The translations under genes were made by a program, and so were the position numbers. A stretch of 5,788 bases of DNA from Gammaproteobacteria bacterium (GTDB lineage Bacteria > Pseudomonadota > Gammaproteobacteria > Pseudomonadales > Azotimanducaceae): contig PAMR01000016.1 of the NCBI GenBank assembly GCA_002708205.1, positions 11,637-17,424 on the forward strand, written 5' to 3'. The notes beneath the pieces are model-generated. The model was given only the letters and a program-made list of their open reading frames with translations. It did not search any database and was not told the DNA's origin. Below are positions 1 through 4,970 of this stretch, in pieces (position 1 is the first letter of the stretch; each line of letters begins with the position of its first letter).

Positions 1-561
1 GAACAGTGCTGTGGCGCGCTTGAACTCCATACAGGCTCAATAGAAACGGCAAAAGCCCGAATGCGGTCGAATGTAGAAAAGATTGATTCAATCGAAGTGG
101 AAACCATCGTATCTACCGCAAGCGGCTGCGGTGTGACCTTGAAGGAATATGGTCGTTTGTTAGGGGATGAGGCGTCTAACACATTCGCGAGAAAAGTGGT
201 TGATGTCAGCGAATTCTTATCGGATTACCAATTTAACAAGAGAGATGACGTCGCCACAGTTGCCTGGCATGCACCTTGTTCTCTTCAACATGGCCAAAAA
301 ATCACTTCTAATGTCGAGAAAATTCTTTCGGATACAGGATACGAATTAGTAACGATAAAGGAGTCTCATCTTTGTTGTGGCTCAGCCGGAGCTTATTCTC
401 TGACTCAGCCGGGCATTTCTAACGCGTTGAGGGATCGCAAAATTGCTAATCTAACGGAAAAGAGTCCAGACGTGATCGTTACTGCGAATATTGGGTGTCA
501 AATGCATATTGGTGGGGGTACAGATACTCCGGTTCTGCACTGGTTAGAATTGTTACGCTAA
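1..561 (+). CDS. glcF: Glycolate oxidase iron-sulfur subunit GlcF, C-terminal part (5' truncated by window)
   Basis: This is the last 186 residues of GlcF, the Fe-S subunit of the membrane-associated glycolate oxidase (GlcDEF), which oxidises glycolate to glyoxylate and passes electrons to the respiratory chain. The frame is open from base 1, so the start and the N-terminal ferredoxin-like 4Fe-4S domain lie outside the window. The visible part covers cysteine-rich CCG-domain sequence: QCCGALELH at window residues 2-10 and ASGCG around residue 43, then APCSLQH with Cys93, HLCCGSAG with Cys125-Cys126, and NIGCQMH with Cys166. Order and spacing match what I recall of the C-terminal half of E. 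coli GlcF, including the HWLELL-type ending. All expected cysteines are present, so I see no sign of decay. glcD and glcE would be expected upstream, outside the window. The gene converges on the DsbA-like gene with a 55-base gap. A related lactate or heterodisulfide-reductase-type CCG protein is less likely. Confidence 0.93.
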   Translation, partial: EQCCGALELHTGSIETAKARMRSNVEKIDSIEVETIVSTASGCGVTLKEYGRLLGDEASNTFARKVVDVSEFLSDYQFNKRDDVATVAWHAPCSLQHGQKITSNVEKILSDTGYELVTIKESHLCCGSAGAYSLTQPGISNALRDRKIANLTEKSPDVIVTANIGCQMHIGGGTDTPVLHWLELLR

Positions 562-616
562 ATTAAGAATTAAAAGCTACCTCATGAGCTCATTTGTGCA
601 GTTACGAATTCGGTGA
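562..616. other. Convergent intergenic gap, no clear terminator
   Basis: This 55-base gap separates the stop codons of glcF (plus strand) and the DsbA-like gene (minus strand). It contains a perfect 10-base palindrome, ATGAGCTCAT, at 584-593 and another, CGAATTCG, at 605-612. Neither has a loop or a following T-run, so neither reads as a standard intrinsic terminator. Transcription from both sides may read through or end by another mechanism. Confidence 0.4.
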
Positions 617-1279
617 TCACATGGATGTAAGCTCGGCGATTAATTTGTCCACAACTGCCAATGACTGAGCTCTACCTATACCCGTATTGATAACGTACTT
701 GTTTCCCACTACCAACGCCGGTGTACCTGATAATTGATATTCAGCCCATTCCCGACGGCTTTGCTCAGACAATAGGGTAATTCGGCGACCGTTAAACGCA
801 TTTAAGAACGCGGTTCGATTTACGCCATATCCATCTACGAAATCGGCTATCTGGTCGATCGTATTAAATTGTTTATTGCGGTTGTGTATAGCGTTAAATA
901 TTCGTGAGTGATTCTGATCAATCGCTTGAAGGTGTTGTAGCGCCAAATGCGCTCGAGAAAGCATGCTTGTTTCAGGGGAAAAGCTCACGTGTTTGCGCGT
1001 AAATTGGACTTCCGAAGGAAGCGTGACTTTCCATTCATCAATGGTCGGTTCAAACGTCATGCAATGAATACAGACGTACGAAAAAAATTCAATCACCTCA
1101 ATAGGATCTGTTTCGGCGGGCCGATCGAGCGTTCGATAATGTTTTCCTTCGACGATGACGTCTGATTCGGTAGCCCCTGTGACATAGACCAGGCCATAAC
1201 CAAGCACTACGATTACTAAGGCAGCAACGAAAGTGATAATCGAGTTGCGAAGAACTTTGGTTCTGTCACGTTTTGCCAT
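617..1279 (-). CDS. Membrane-anchored DsbA-like thiol:disulfide oxidoreductase (CIHC active site)
   Basis: This 220-residue thioredoxin-fold protein should introduce or rearrange disulfide bonds in exported proteins. The N-terminus is MAKRDRTKVLRNS, a strongly basic stretch, followed by a hydrophobic helix at about residues 14-33. That is a signal peptide or, more likely, an uncleaved membrane anchor, since no clear AxA cleavage site follows. The catalytic motif is FFSYVCIHC with Cys70 and Cys73. The cis-proline loop is SGTPALVV with Pro187. The stretch between them (about 105-170) has the length expected for the DsbA helical insertion. Overall length fits DsbA, which in E. coli is about 208 residues with a CPHC motif; here the inner dipeptide is Ile-His. 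The start at 1279 gives a complete export signal and has no Shine-Dalgarno sequence at normal spacing. The gene diverges from the glutaredoxin across 22 bases. A DsbA/DsbL-type oxidase is the best call; a specialised paralogue cannot be excluded. Confidence 0.9.
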   Translation of the reverse strand: MAKRDRTKVLRNSIITFVAALVIVVLGYGLVYVTGATESDVIVEGKHYRTLDRPAETDPIEVIEFFSYVCIHCMTFEPTIDEWKVTLPSEVQFTRKHVSFSPETSMLSRAHLALQHLQAIDQNHSRIFNAIHNRNKQFNTIDQIADFVDGYGVNRTAFLNAFNGRRITLLSEQSRREWAEYQLSGTPALVVGNKYVINTGIGRAQSLAVVDKLIAELTSM

Positions 1280-1301
1280 AACGATAGTCTATACTCTCCG
1301 A
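1280..1301. promoter_or_regulatory. Putative symmetric bidirectional promoter for dsbA-like and glutaredoxin genes
   Basis: The whole gap between the two divergent start codons is 22 bases. On the plus strand TATACT (1290-1295) matches the -10 consensus at five of six positions and is followed by six bases before the glutaredoxin ATG. On the minus strand TAGACT (1291 down to 1286) matches four of six and is also followed by six bases before the dsbA-like ATG. The boxes overlap, and the core 1286-1295 has mirrored AGT/ACT ends. Transcription from either box would begin at or within a base or so of the start codon, giving leaderless mRNAs. This fits the lack of a well-placed Shine-Dalgarno sequence for either gene. 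Convincing -35 boxes were not found on either strand. This is a motif-based inference. Confidence 0.4.
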
Positions 1302-1577
1302 ATGTCAGAAAACTACACACTATACCAGTACGAGTCTTGCCCATTCTGTTATCGAGTGCGATTGTTTCTTGATGAAGCAGGCATTACGTTACAGCTTAAA
1401 GACACCATGATGGATCAAGGCGCTTTTGTTGAATTGATCCGAGGTGGGGGGAGCCCTACAGTTCCTTGTTTACGTATTGAGGATTCATCGGGAGACGTAC
1501 GGTGGCTATATGAATCTTTAGATATCATCAAATTCTTGAAAGAACGTAAGAATCAAGGAAACGGATTTGTTGATTGA
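1302..1577 (+). CDS. Glutaredoxin-family protein (CPFC) with GST-N-like features
   Basis: This is a 91-residue single-domain thioredoxin-fold protein. It begins MSENYTLYQYESCPFCYRVR, with the redox motif C13-P-F-C16 directly after the first beta strand. The cis-proline motif is TVP at residues 53-55, and LYESLDIIKFL at 69-79 fills the place of the glutathione-binding loop. The size fits a cytosolic glutaredoxin, which reduces disulfides or glutathione adducts using glutathione. The Glu-Ser pair before the last helix (YES, 70-72) is typical of glutathione S-transferase N-terminal domains, whereas classical glutaredoxins usually have a GG-D type motif there. The frame is open back to 1233, but such a start would run inside the divergent dsbA-like gene and add residues before the first strand, so ATG 1302 is preferred. 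It has no Shine-Dalgarno sequence and lies six bases after a TATACT box, suggesting leaderless translation. Its role beside a DsbA-like protein is general thiol redox; no partner is identifiable. Confidence 0.88.
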   Translation: MSENYTLYQYESCPFCYRVRLFLDEAGITLQLKDTMMDQGAFVELIRGGGSPTVPCLRIEDSSGDVRWLYESLDIIKFLKERKNQGNGFVD

Positions 1578-1599
1578 TAGATACAGTCACTCAAACACA

Positions 1600-1630
1600 C
1601 CGACAAACCAGAAGTTAGGGGAACTATAAC
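1600..1630 (+). promoter_or_regulatory. Possible sigma-70-type promoter for the LLM gene block
   Basis: In the 87-base gap before the first LLM gene, CCGACA (1600-1605) resembles a -35 box at four of six positions and TATAAC (1625-1630) resembles a -10 box at five of six. The spacer is 19 bases, slightly long. Initiation near 1637 would leave a leader of roughly 28 bases containing the Shine-Dalgarno sequence. This is weak, motif-only evidence. Confidence 0.27.
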
Positions 1631-1651
1631 TGGGTCGGTTATTACTTGGTC

Positions 1652-1657
1652 AAGGGG
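1652..1657 (+). promoter_or_regulatory. Ribosome binding site of first LLM oxidoreductase
   Basis: AAGGGG lies seven bases before ATG 1665. It is a good Shine-Dalgarno match at optimal spacing and fixes the start of the 345-residue protein. Confidence 0.6.
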
Positions 1658-1664
1658 AAAAATT

Positions 1665-2702
1665 ATGAAGCTAGGACTCATTTCCGGTTATTCGGGACGA
1701 AAAATAAATATTCCCATAGACCATGTTAAACATGCGGAAAACCTGGGTTATGAATCCATATGGACTTCCGAGGCGTATGGTTCGGATGCGGTGACGCCGG
1801 CTGCTTGGATTTTAGCGCAAACAGAAAAGATAAAAGTCGGGACGGCAATCATGCAAATGCCTGCGCGGTCGCCAGCCATGGCAGCGATGACAGCTATGAC
1901 TCTTGCTGAGTTATCCGGGGGTAGATTTATCGTCGGTTTAGGGGCATCTGGACCCCAGGTGGTTGAAGGGTGGCATGGCGTCGCTTATGGAAAACCGGTT
2001 ACTCGATTAAAAGAATATGTCCAGATTATGAAACAAATTATATCGCGAGAGGGGCCAGCGGTATTTGATGGGGACCAATATCAATTGCCTTATACACAAG
2101 CTGGATCGACCGGTTTGGGGAAGCCGCTTAAAAGCATACTGACCTGTGATGAGGAGATACCAATATATGCAGCCAGTATTACGCCTCGCGGAGTCGCGGC
2201 TGCTGCGGAAGTTTGCGATGGTTTGTTTCCGATCTGGATGGACCCAGAGAAATTCAGCGTATTTAAAAAACCTATCCAAGACGGTTTTTCTAAGGCAGCG
2301 GATAAGAGCCTACTGGATTTCGATATTTCTCCCTTTGTGACAGTCGTGATGGGGGATGACGTTGAACAATGTATGGCACCGATCCGTGGAAATATGGCGC
2401 TCTACATTGGGGGCATGGGGGCTCGGGATAAGAATTTCTACAATAACTACACTCAGAAGCTTGGCTTTGAGGACGAGGCGCTTAAGATCCAAGATTTATT
2501 TCTTAGTGGGCGCAAGGATGAAGCCATGGCGGCAGTACCTTCAGAATTGATTGACGCTTGTCACTTGATTGGACCGCCCGACCGAATTCGAGAGCGATTG
2601 CAACGATGGAAGGAGGCAGGTGCTCGAGGCGAAGTCGGGACCATGTTGATTGGAGGCGCACCGGCTGAGGCCCTAGAGTTAATAGCCGAAGAACTGTTGT
2701 AG
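1665..2702 (+). CDS. LLM-class flavin/F420-dependent oxidoreductase, Rv3520c-like
   Basis: This 345-residue cytosolic TIM-barrel enzyme belongs to the luciferase-like monooxygenase superfamily. Members transfer hydride between FMN or coenzyme F420 and an organic substrate. Visible family features are: the opening strand MKLGLISGY; AENLGYESIWTSEAYGSDA (about 24-42); KVGTAIMQMPARSP (57-70), an IGT-type strand before the Arg-Ser/Thr-Pro turn; LSGGRFIVGLGASGPQVVEG (83-102), the cofactor-loop signature; KPVTRLKEY (110-118); and IPIYAAS (165-171) leading into AEVCDGLFPIW. The SGPQVVEGW segment, LYIGGMGA (246-253), and the C-terminal RKDEA (283-287) and VPSELID (291-297) segments match my memory of the mycobacterial Rv3520c subfamily, which is predicted to use F420. 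The start has a strong AAGGGG site. It is the first of five co-directional genes. Family assignment is secure; F420 rather than FMN use is inferred from resemblance. The substrate is unknown. Confidence 0.9.
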   Translation: MKLGLISGYSGRKINIPIDHVKHAENLGYESIWTSEAYGSDAVTPAAWILAQTEKIKVGTAIMQMPARSPAMAAMTAMTLAELSGGRFIVGLGASGPQVVEGWHGVAYGKPVTRLKEYVQIMKQIISREGPAVFDGDQYQLPYTQAGSTGLGKPLKSILTCDEEIPIYAASITPRGVAAAAEVCDGLFPIWMDPEKFSVFKKPIQDGFSKAADKSLLDFDISPFVTVVMGDDVEQCMAPIRGNMALYIGGMGARDKNFYNNYTQKLGFEDEALKIQDLFLSGRKDEAMAAVPSELIDACHLIGPPDRIRERLQRWKEAGARGEVGTMLIGGAPAEALELIAEELL

Positions 2703-2793
2703 TGAATTGGTGGGCTTTGGATTGAAACCGTATGGGCGATGCGAAGATTTAAGTGCTTCTATAGGTTCGTTGGTATTTCGGAGTATATAAAAT

Positions 2794-3801
2794 ATGACAT
2801 TAGAAAAACGAGTTGCGATCACGTTACCTCTGGGTCAGAACCTTCAAGACTCAATAGATGCGGTGAAGTGGGCGGAGGATAATGGAATCACGGACGCGTG
2901 GTTTATGGATCCGGGAGCTCCGGACGGACTTACGGTGGCAGCTGTGATGGCTGCACATACAACGAAAATTCGTATAGGGACAGCAATAGTTCCGGTGTAC
3001 ACGCGATCGCCGACTGTTTTAGCTGCGATGGCAGATGTGGTAGGTCAGGCTTTGCCTGGTCGCTTTGTGCTTGGTTTAGGTTCCTCAAGCCAAACGATTA
3101 TGCAGAACTTTAATGGAATTAAATTAGAAAAACCGCTTACTCGGGTGAAGGAAACATGTCTGGTGGTACGTAGTATTCTAGCCGGAGAGAAAACGAACTT
3201 TACGGATATGGAAACGGTCTACAGTCGAGGTTATAGCCAAGTCGCGTCGAAACCGACGATACCGATCTACCTGGCAGCTTTGCGGCCGAAGATGATTGAA
3301 ATGGCTTCTGAATATGGGGATGGTGTTATTTTTAATCTTTGGCCCAAGCGGGCATTGCCAAAAATGTTAGAACATGTGCGTATTGGTGCGGAGAGAGCCG
3401 GTAAAGATTGGCAAAAAATTGAGATAGTCAACCGCACCATGGCGATGGTGACAGATGACAAAGAAGCTGCAAGAAATGCTTGGCGAGTTCACTACGCACC
3501 GTATTTCGCAAATCCTGTCTATAACAACTATTTGCGATGGTGTGGTTTTCCTGAAGTTGCTGACGAAATATCGGCGGGCTGGGCAGCAAAAGATAGGGAA
3601 AGAACCACTAATGCGTTTTCCGATGAATTGGTTGATGAAATCGGATGTATTGGTACAGAGGCTGAAGTGCGTGAGCGGTTCAAGGAAATGGCTGAAATGG
3701 GTATCACAACAAATATCTGTGCGCCCTTTGGTCCCCCCGACCGGGAGGTTTTTTTCCGAACGTGTAGTGCCATTACGGCAGAGAAATTACGTTTGAATTA
3801 A
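2794..3801 (+). CDS. LLM-class flavin/F420-dependent oxidoreductase (second paralogue)
   Basis: This 335-residue enzyme has the luciferase-like TIM-barrel fold. Landmarks in order are: an opening strand RVAITLPLG (6-14); WAEDNGITDAWFMDP (26-40); KIRIGTAIVPVYTRSP (58-73); LPGRFVLGLGSSSQ (87-100), the cofactor-loop signature with Pro in place of the usual Gly; LEKPLTRVKE (111-120); IPIYLAALRPKMIEMASEYGDG (156-177); and a C-terminal FSDELVDEIGCIG (275-287). The IGT strand and KP-x-x-R-x-KE segments resemble methylenetetrahydromethanopterin-reductase-type F420 enzymes. Near the C-terminus, VYNNYLRWCGF (242-252) parallels FYNNYTQKLGF in the preceding LLM protein, so the two are probably distant tandem relatives. 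The Shine-Dalgarno GGAG at 2780-2783 is ten bases before ATG, somewhat far. A 91-base gap separates it from the upstream gene; TATATAAAAT just before the start could also serve as a -10 element. Cofactor and substrate are unproven. Confidence 0.88.
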   Translation: MTLEKRVAITLPLGQNLQDSIDAVKWAEDNGITDAWFMDPGAPDGLTVAAVMAAHTTKIRIGTAIVPVYTRSPTVLAAMADVVGQALPGRFVLGLGSSSQTIMQNFNGIKLEKPLTRVKETCLVVRSILAGEKTNFTDMETVYSRGYSQVASKPTIPIYLAALRPKMIEMASEYGDGVIFNLWPKRALPKMLEHVRIGAERAGKDWQKIEIVNRTMAMVTDDKEAARNAWRVHYAPYFANPVYNNYLRWCGFPEVADEISAGWAAKDRERTTNAFSDELVDEIGCIGTEAEVRERFKEMAEMGITTNICAPFGPPDREVFFRTCSAITAEKLRLN

Positions 3802-3834
3802 ACGAGCTCATAATTTATTCCTGGTCGGTACGTT

Positions 3835-3933
3835 ATGAACAATTATCCAAAAACATCTTCGGAATATGTTGTCCTAGACAGTATTGGAGATCGTCTTGAA
3901 TACGCGGACCGGTTTCATGCATCTGCCCGGTGA
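3835..3933 (+). other. Short 32-codon frame overlapping the thioesterase start (leader or frameshifted N-terminus)
   Basis: An ATG-started frame of 32 codons begins 33 bases after the previous stop and ends with TGA inside the thioesterase gene, one frame off. It has no clear Shine-Dalgarno sequence. Its residues 14-21 read LDSIGDRL. Dropping a single base near 3895 would join it to the thioesterase frame and supply an ATG-started N-terminus. It may be a remnant of the true start, a sequencing error, or chance. Confidence 0.2.
3886..3889 (+). promoter_or_regulatory. Shine-Dalgarno favouring the TTG start of the thioesterase
   Basis: GGAG lies six bases before TTG 3896. The alternative in-frame TTG at 3884 and ATG at 3917 lack a comparable site, so this motif decides the start chosen here. 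Confidence 0.45.
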
Positions 3934-4288
3934 CAAGAGATCTATTGAGTATGATGCGGCCGCGCGAAAGGTGACCATGCGCTTTGATGTCGCGCCTGAA
4001 TTTTGTTACTTCGAAGGGAGGGAAGTACAAAGGGGCTACTCAGCAGCGTGGATCGATGCGGCTATGGCGCAACTTGTTTCACGAGTGACGTCTGGAGAAC
4101 ATGCTGCTGCTACATTAGAGATGAAGTTGAACTATATTCAGCCTGTTGTCGGTAGGTTAGTGAGTGCGGAAGCATCCATTGAAAGGATAGGAAGACGGGT
4201 CGCTTTTCTGGACGGATGTTTATTGGACGAAGAGTCGAATCTGTTGATAGCTTCTTCGAGCACTATCTTGTTGGTAAGATCAAAATGA
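3896..4288 (+). CDS. PaaI-like hotdog-fold acyl-CoA thioesterase
   Basis: This protein of about 130 residues fits a single hotdog domain of the PaaI/4HBT group, whose members hydrolyse acyl- or aroyl-CoA thioesters in the cytosol. From TTG 3896, TGFMHLPGDK lies near residues 5-14. Then come the strand RKVTMRFDVAPEF, the central helix entry EVQRGYSAAWIDAAMAQ (about 43-59) with the likely catalytic acid Asp54, ATLEMKLNYIQPV, and the last strands RRVAFLDGCLLDEESNLLIASSSTILL. The usual Gly-Gly before the helix is Arg-Gly (QRG) here. In-frame starts are TTG 3884, TTG 3896 and ATG 3917; a TAG at 3875 blocks anything further upstream. I chose 3896 for its GGAG site. The stop overlaps the next start as ATGA, suggesting translational coupling to the phosphatase. 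A single-base frameshift may have removed an ATG-started N-terminus from 3835. The substrate is unknown; the context suggests a product of the LLM enzymes. Confidence 0.83.
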   Translation: MNTRTGFMHLPGDKRSIEYDAAARKVTMRFDVAPEFCYFEGREVQRGYSAAWIDAAMAQLVSRVTSGEHAAATLEMKLNYIQPVVGRLVSAEASIERIGRRVAFLDGCLLDEESNLLIASSSTILLVRSK

Positions 4289-4905
4289 CTGACTTTTTTT
4301 TAGTGCGTCATGGCGAGACCCTTTGGAATAGCCAGAAACGTTATCAAGGATGGAAAGATTCACCTTTGACCGTAACTGGCCGAAACCAAGGGTTAATTCA
4401 TGGTCGATTGTTAGCTCAACATAACATATCCGCTATCTTTGCTTCACCGCTAGGCCGGGTACAAGAGACGCTCGATCAAATATCTCAATCGATAAACGCC
4501 GCGACATTTTTTGACGCCCGTTTAAAAGAAATCAATATAGGTAATTGGAGTGGTCATACCATCGACTATGTTCGTGAAAACTTCCCGGATGAGTGGGAAG
4601 CTCGAAGAGCGAATCCAATCACTTTTCAGGTTCCTGGTGGGGAAAGCCGAAACGATCTTCAAAATAGGGTGGCGCCTGCAGTAGAGGAAATATTAGCTAC
4701 TGGCTATGGAAAAATAGCTATTGTTAGCCATGGAATCACAACTCGAGTTATTCTTAATCATATGTTAGGCCTAAGCGTTCAAGATCAGCTGGCATTATTA
4801 GTGCCGAATGAATGTGTATACCATTGCTCTATAGTGGGAGAAAAGGTGACCGTGTCCCATTATATGAATGGTCATGGACCCATTGACGGATTGTTCTTTG
4901 GTTAG
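4285..4905 (+). CDS. Histidine phosphatase superfamily protein (phosphoglycerate-mutase-like)
   Basis: This 206-residue enzyme belongs to the branch-1 histidine phosphatase family, cytosolic phosphatases or mutases that work through a phosphohistidine. The N-terminal signature LVRHGETLWN places Arg8, His9 and Glu11 in the active site, with His9 the predicted phospho-acceptor. ASPLGRVQET gives the second Arg (58), KEINIGNWSG gives the acid Glu82, and IVSHGITTR gives the second catalytic His149. PGGESRNDLQNRV (117-129) is the usual connecting segment. All core residues are present, so it should be active. Length and motifs fit GpmB/CobC-like phosphatases, and the substrate cannot be assigned. 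The frame is open upstream to 4216, but ATG 4285 sits directly before the core strand and overlaps the thioesterase stop as ATGA, so it is preferred. Only a weak AAGA lies upstream, which fits coupled translation. A run of eight T occurs at codons 4-6. Confidence 0.92.
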   Translation: MTDFFLVRHGETLWNSQKRYQGWKDSPLTVTGRNQGLIHGRLLAQHNISAIFASPLGRVQETLDQISQSINAATFFDARLKEINIGNWSGHTIDYVRENFPDEWEARRANPITFQVPGGESRNDLQNRVAPAVEEILATGYGKIAIVSHGITTRVILNHMLGLSVQDQLALLVPNECVYHCSIVGEKVTVSHYMNGHGPIDGLFFG

Positions 4906-4959
4906 TGTCGAAATAGAAAGTGTGTTATTGGTTCAGGTTGCTTCAATAAAAATAACGGT

Positions 4960-4963
4960 GGAG
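4960..4963 (+). promoter_or_regulatory. Ribosome binding site of third LLM oxidoreductase
   Basis: GGAG lies seven bases before ATG 4971, within TGGAGA. It is a good Shine-Dalgarno match and supports that start in the 65-base gap after the phosphatase gene. Confidence 0.6.
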
Positions 4964-4970
4964 ATAAACA

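Noticed and set aside
584..593. Palindrome ATGAGCTCAT as a terminator stem
   Set aside because: There is no loop space and no T-run follows; a short perfect palindrome alone does not support a terminator.
1233..1301. Upstream extension of the glutaredoxin to an ATG at 1233
   Set aside because: It would lie inside the divergent dsbA-like gene and add 23 residues before the first beta strand; ATG 1302 places the CPFC motif at the usual distance.
2007..2279. 90-codon open frame on the minus strand
   Set aside because: It is fully antisense to the first LLM gene, with no domain and no ribosome site; the sense frame is clearly the real one.
2722..2750. TTGAAA (2722-2727) as the -35 box of a promoter for the second LLM gene
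   Set aside because: The hexamer at the proper spacing (AGATTT) is a poor -10 match, so the promoter is not supported.
3528..3773. 81-codon open frame on the minus strand
   Set aside because: It is antisense to the C-terminal part of the second LLM gene and shows low-complexity Ser/Arg-rich sequence typical of shadow frames.
4216..4284. Upstream extension of the phosphatase to an ATG at 4216
   Set aside because: It overlaps the thioesterase out of frame, and the family core starts at MTDFFLVRHGE; the ATGA overlap at 4285 is the natural start.
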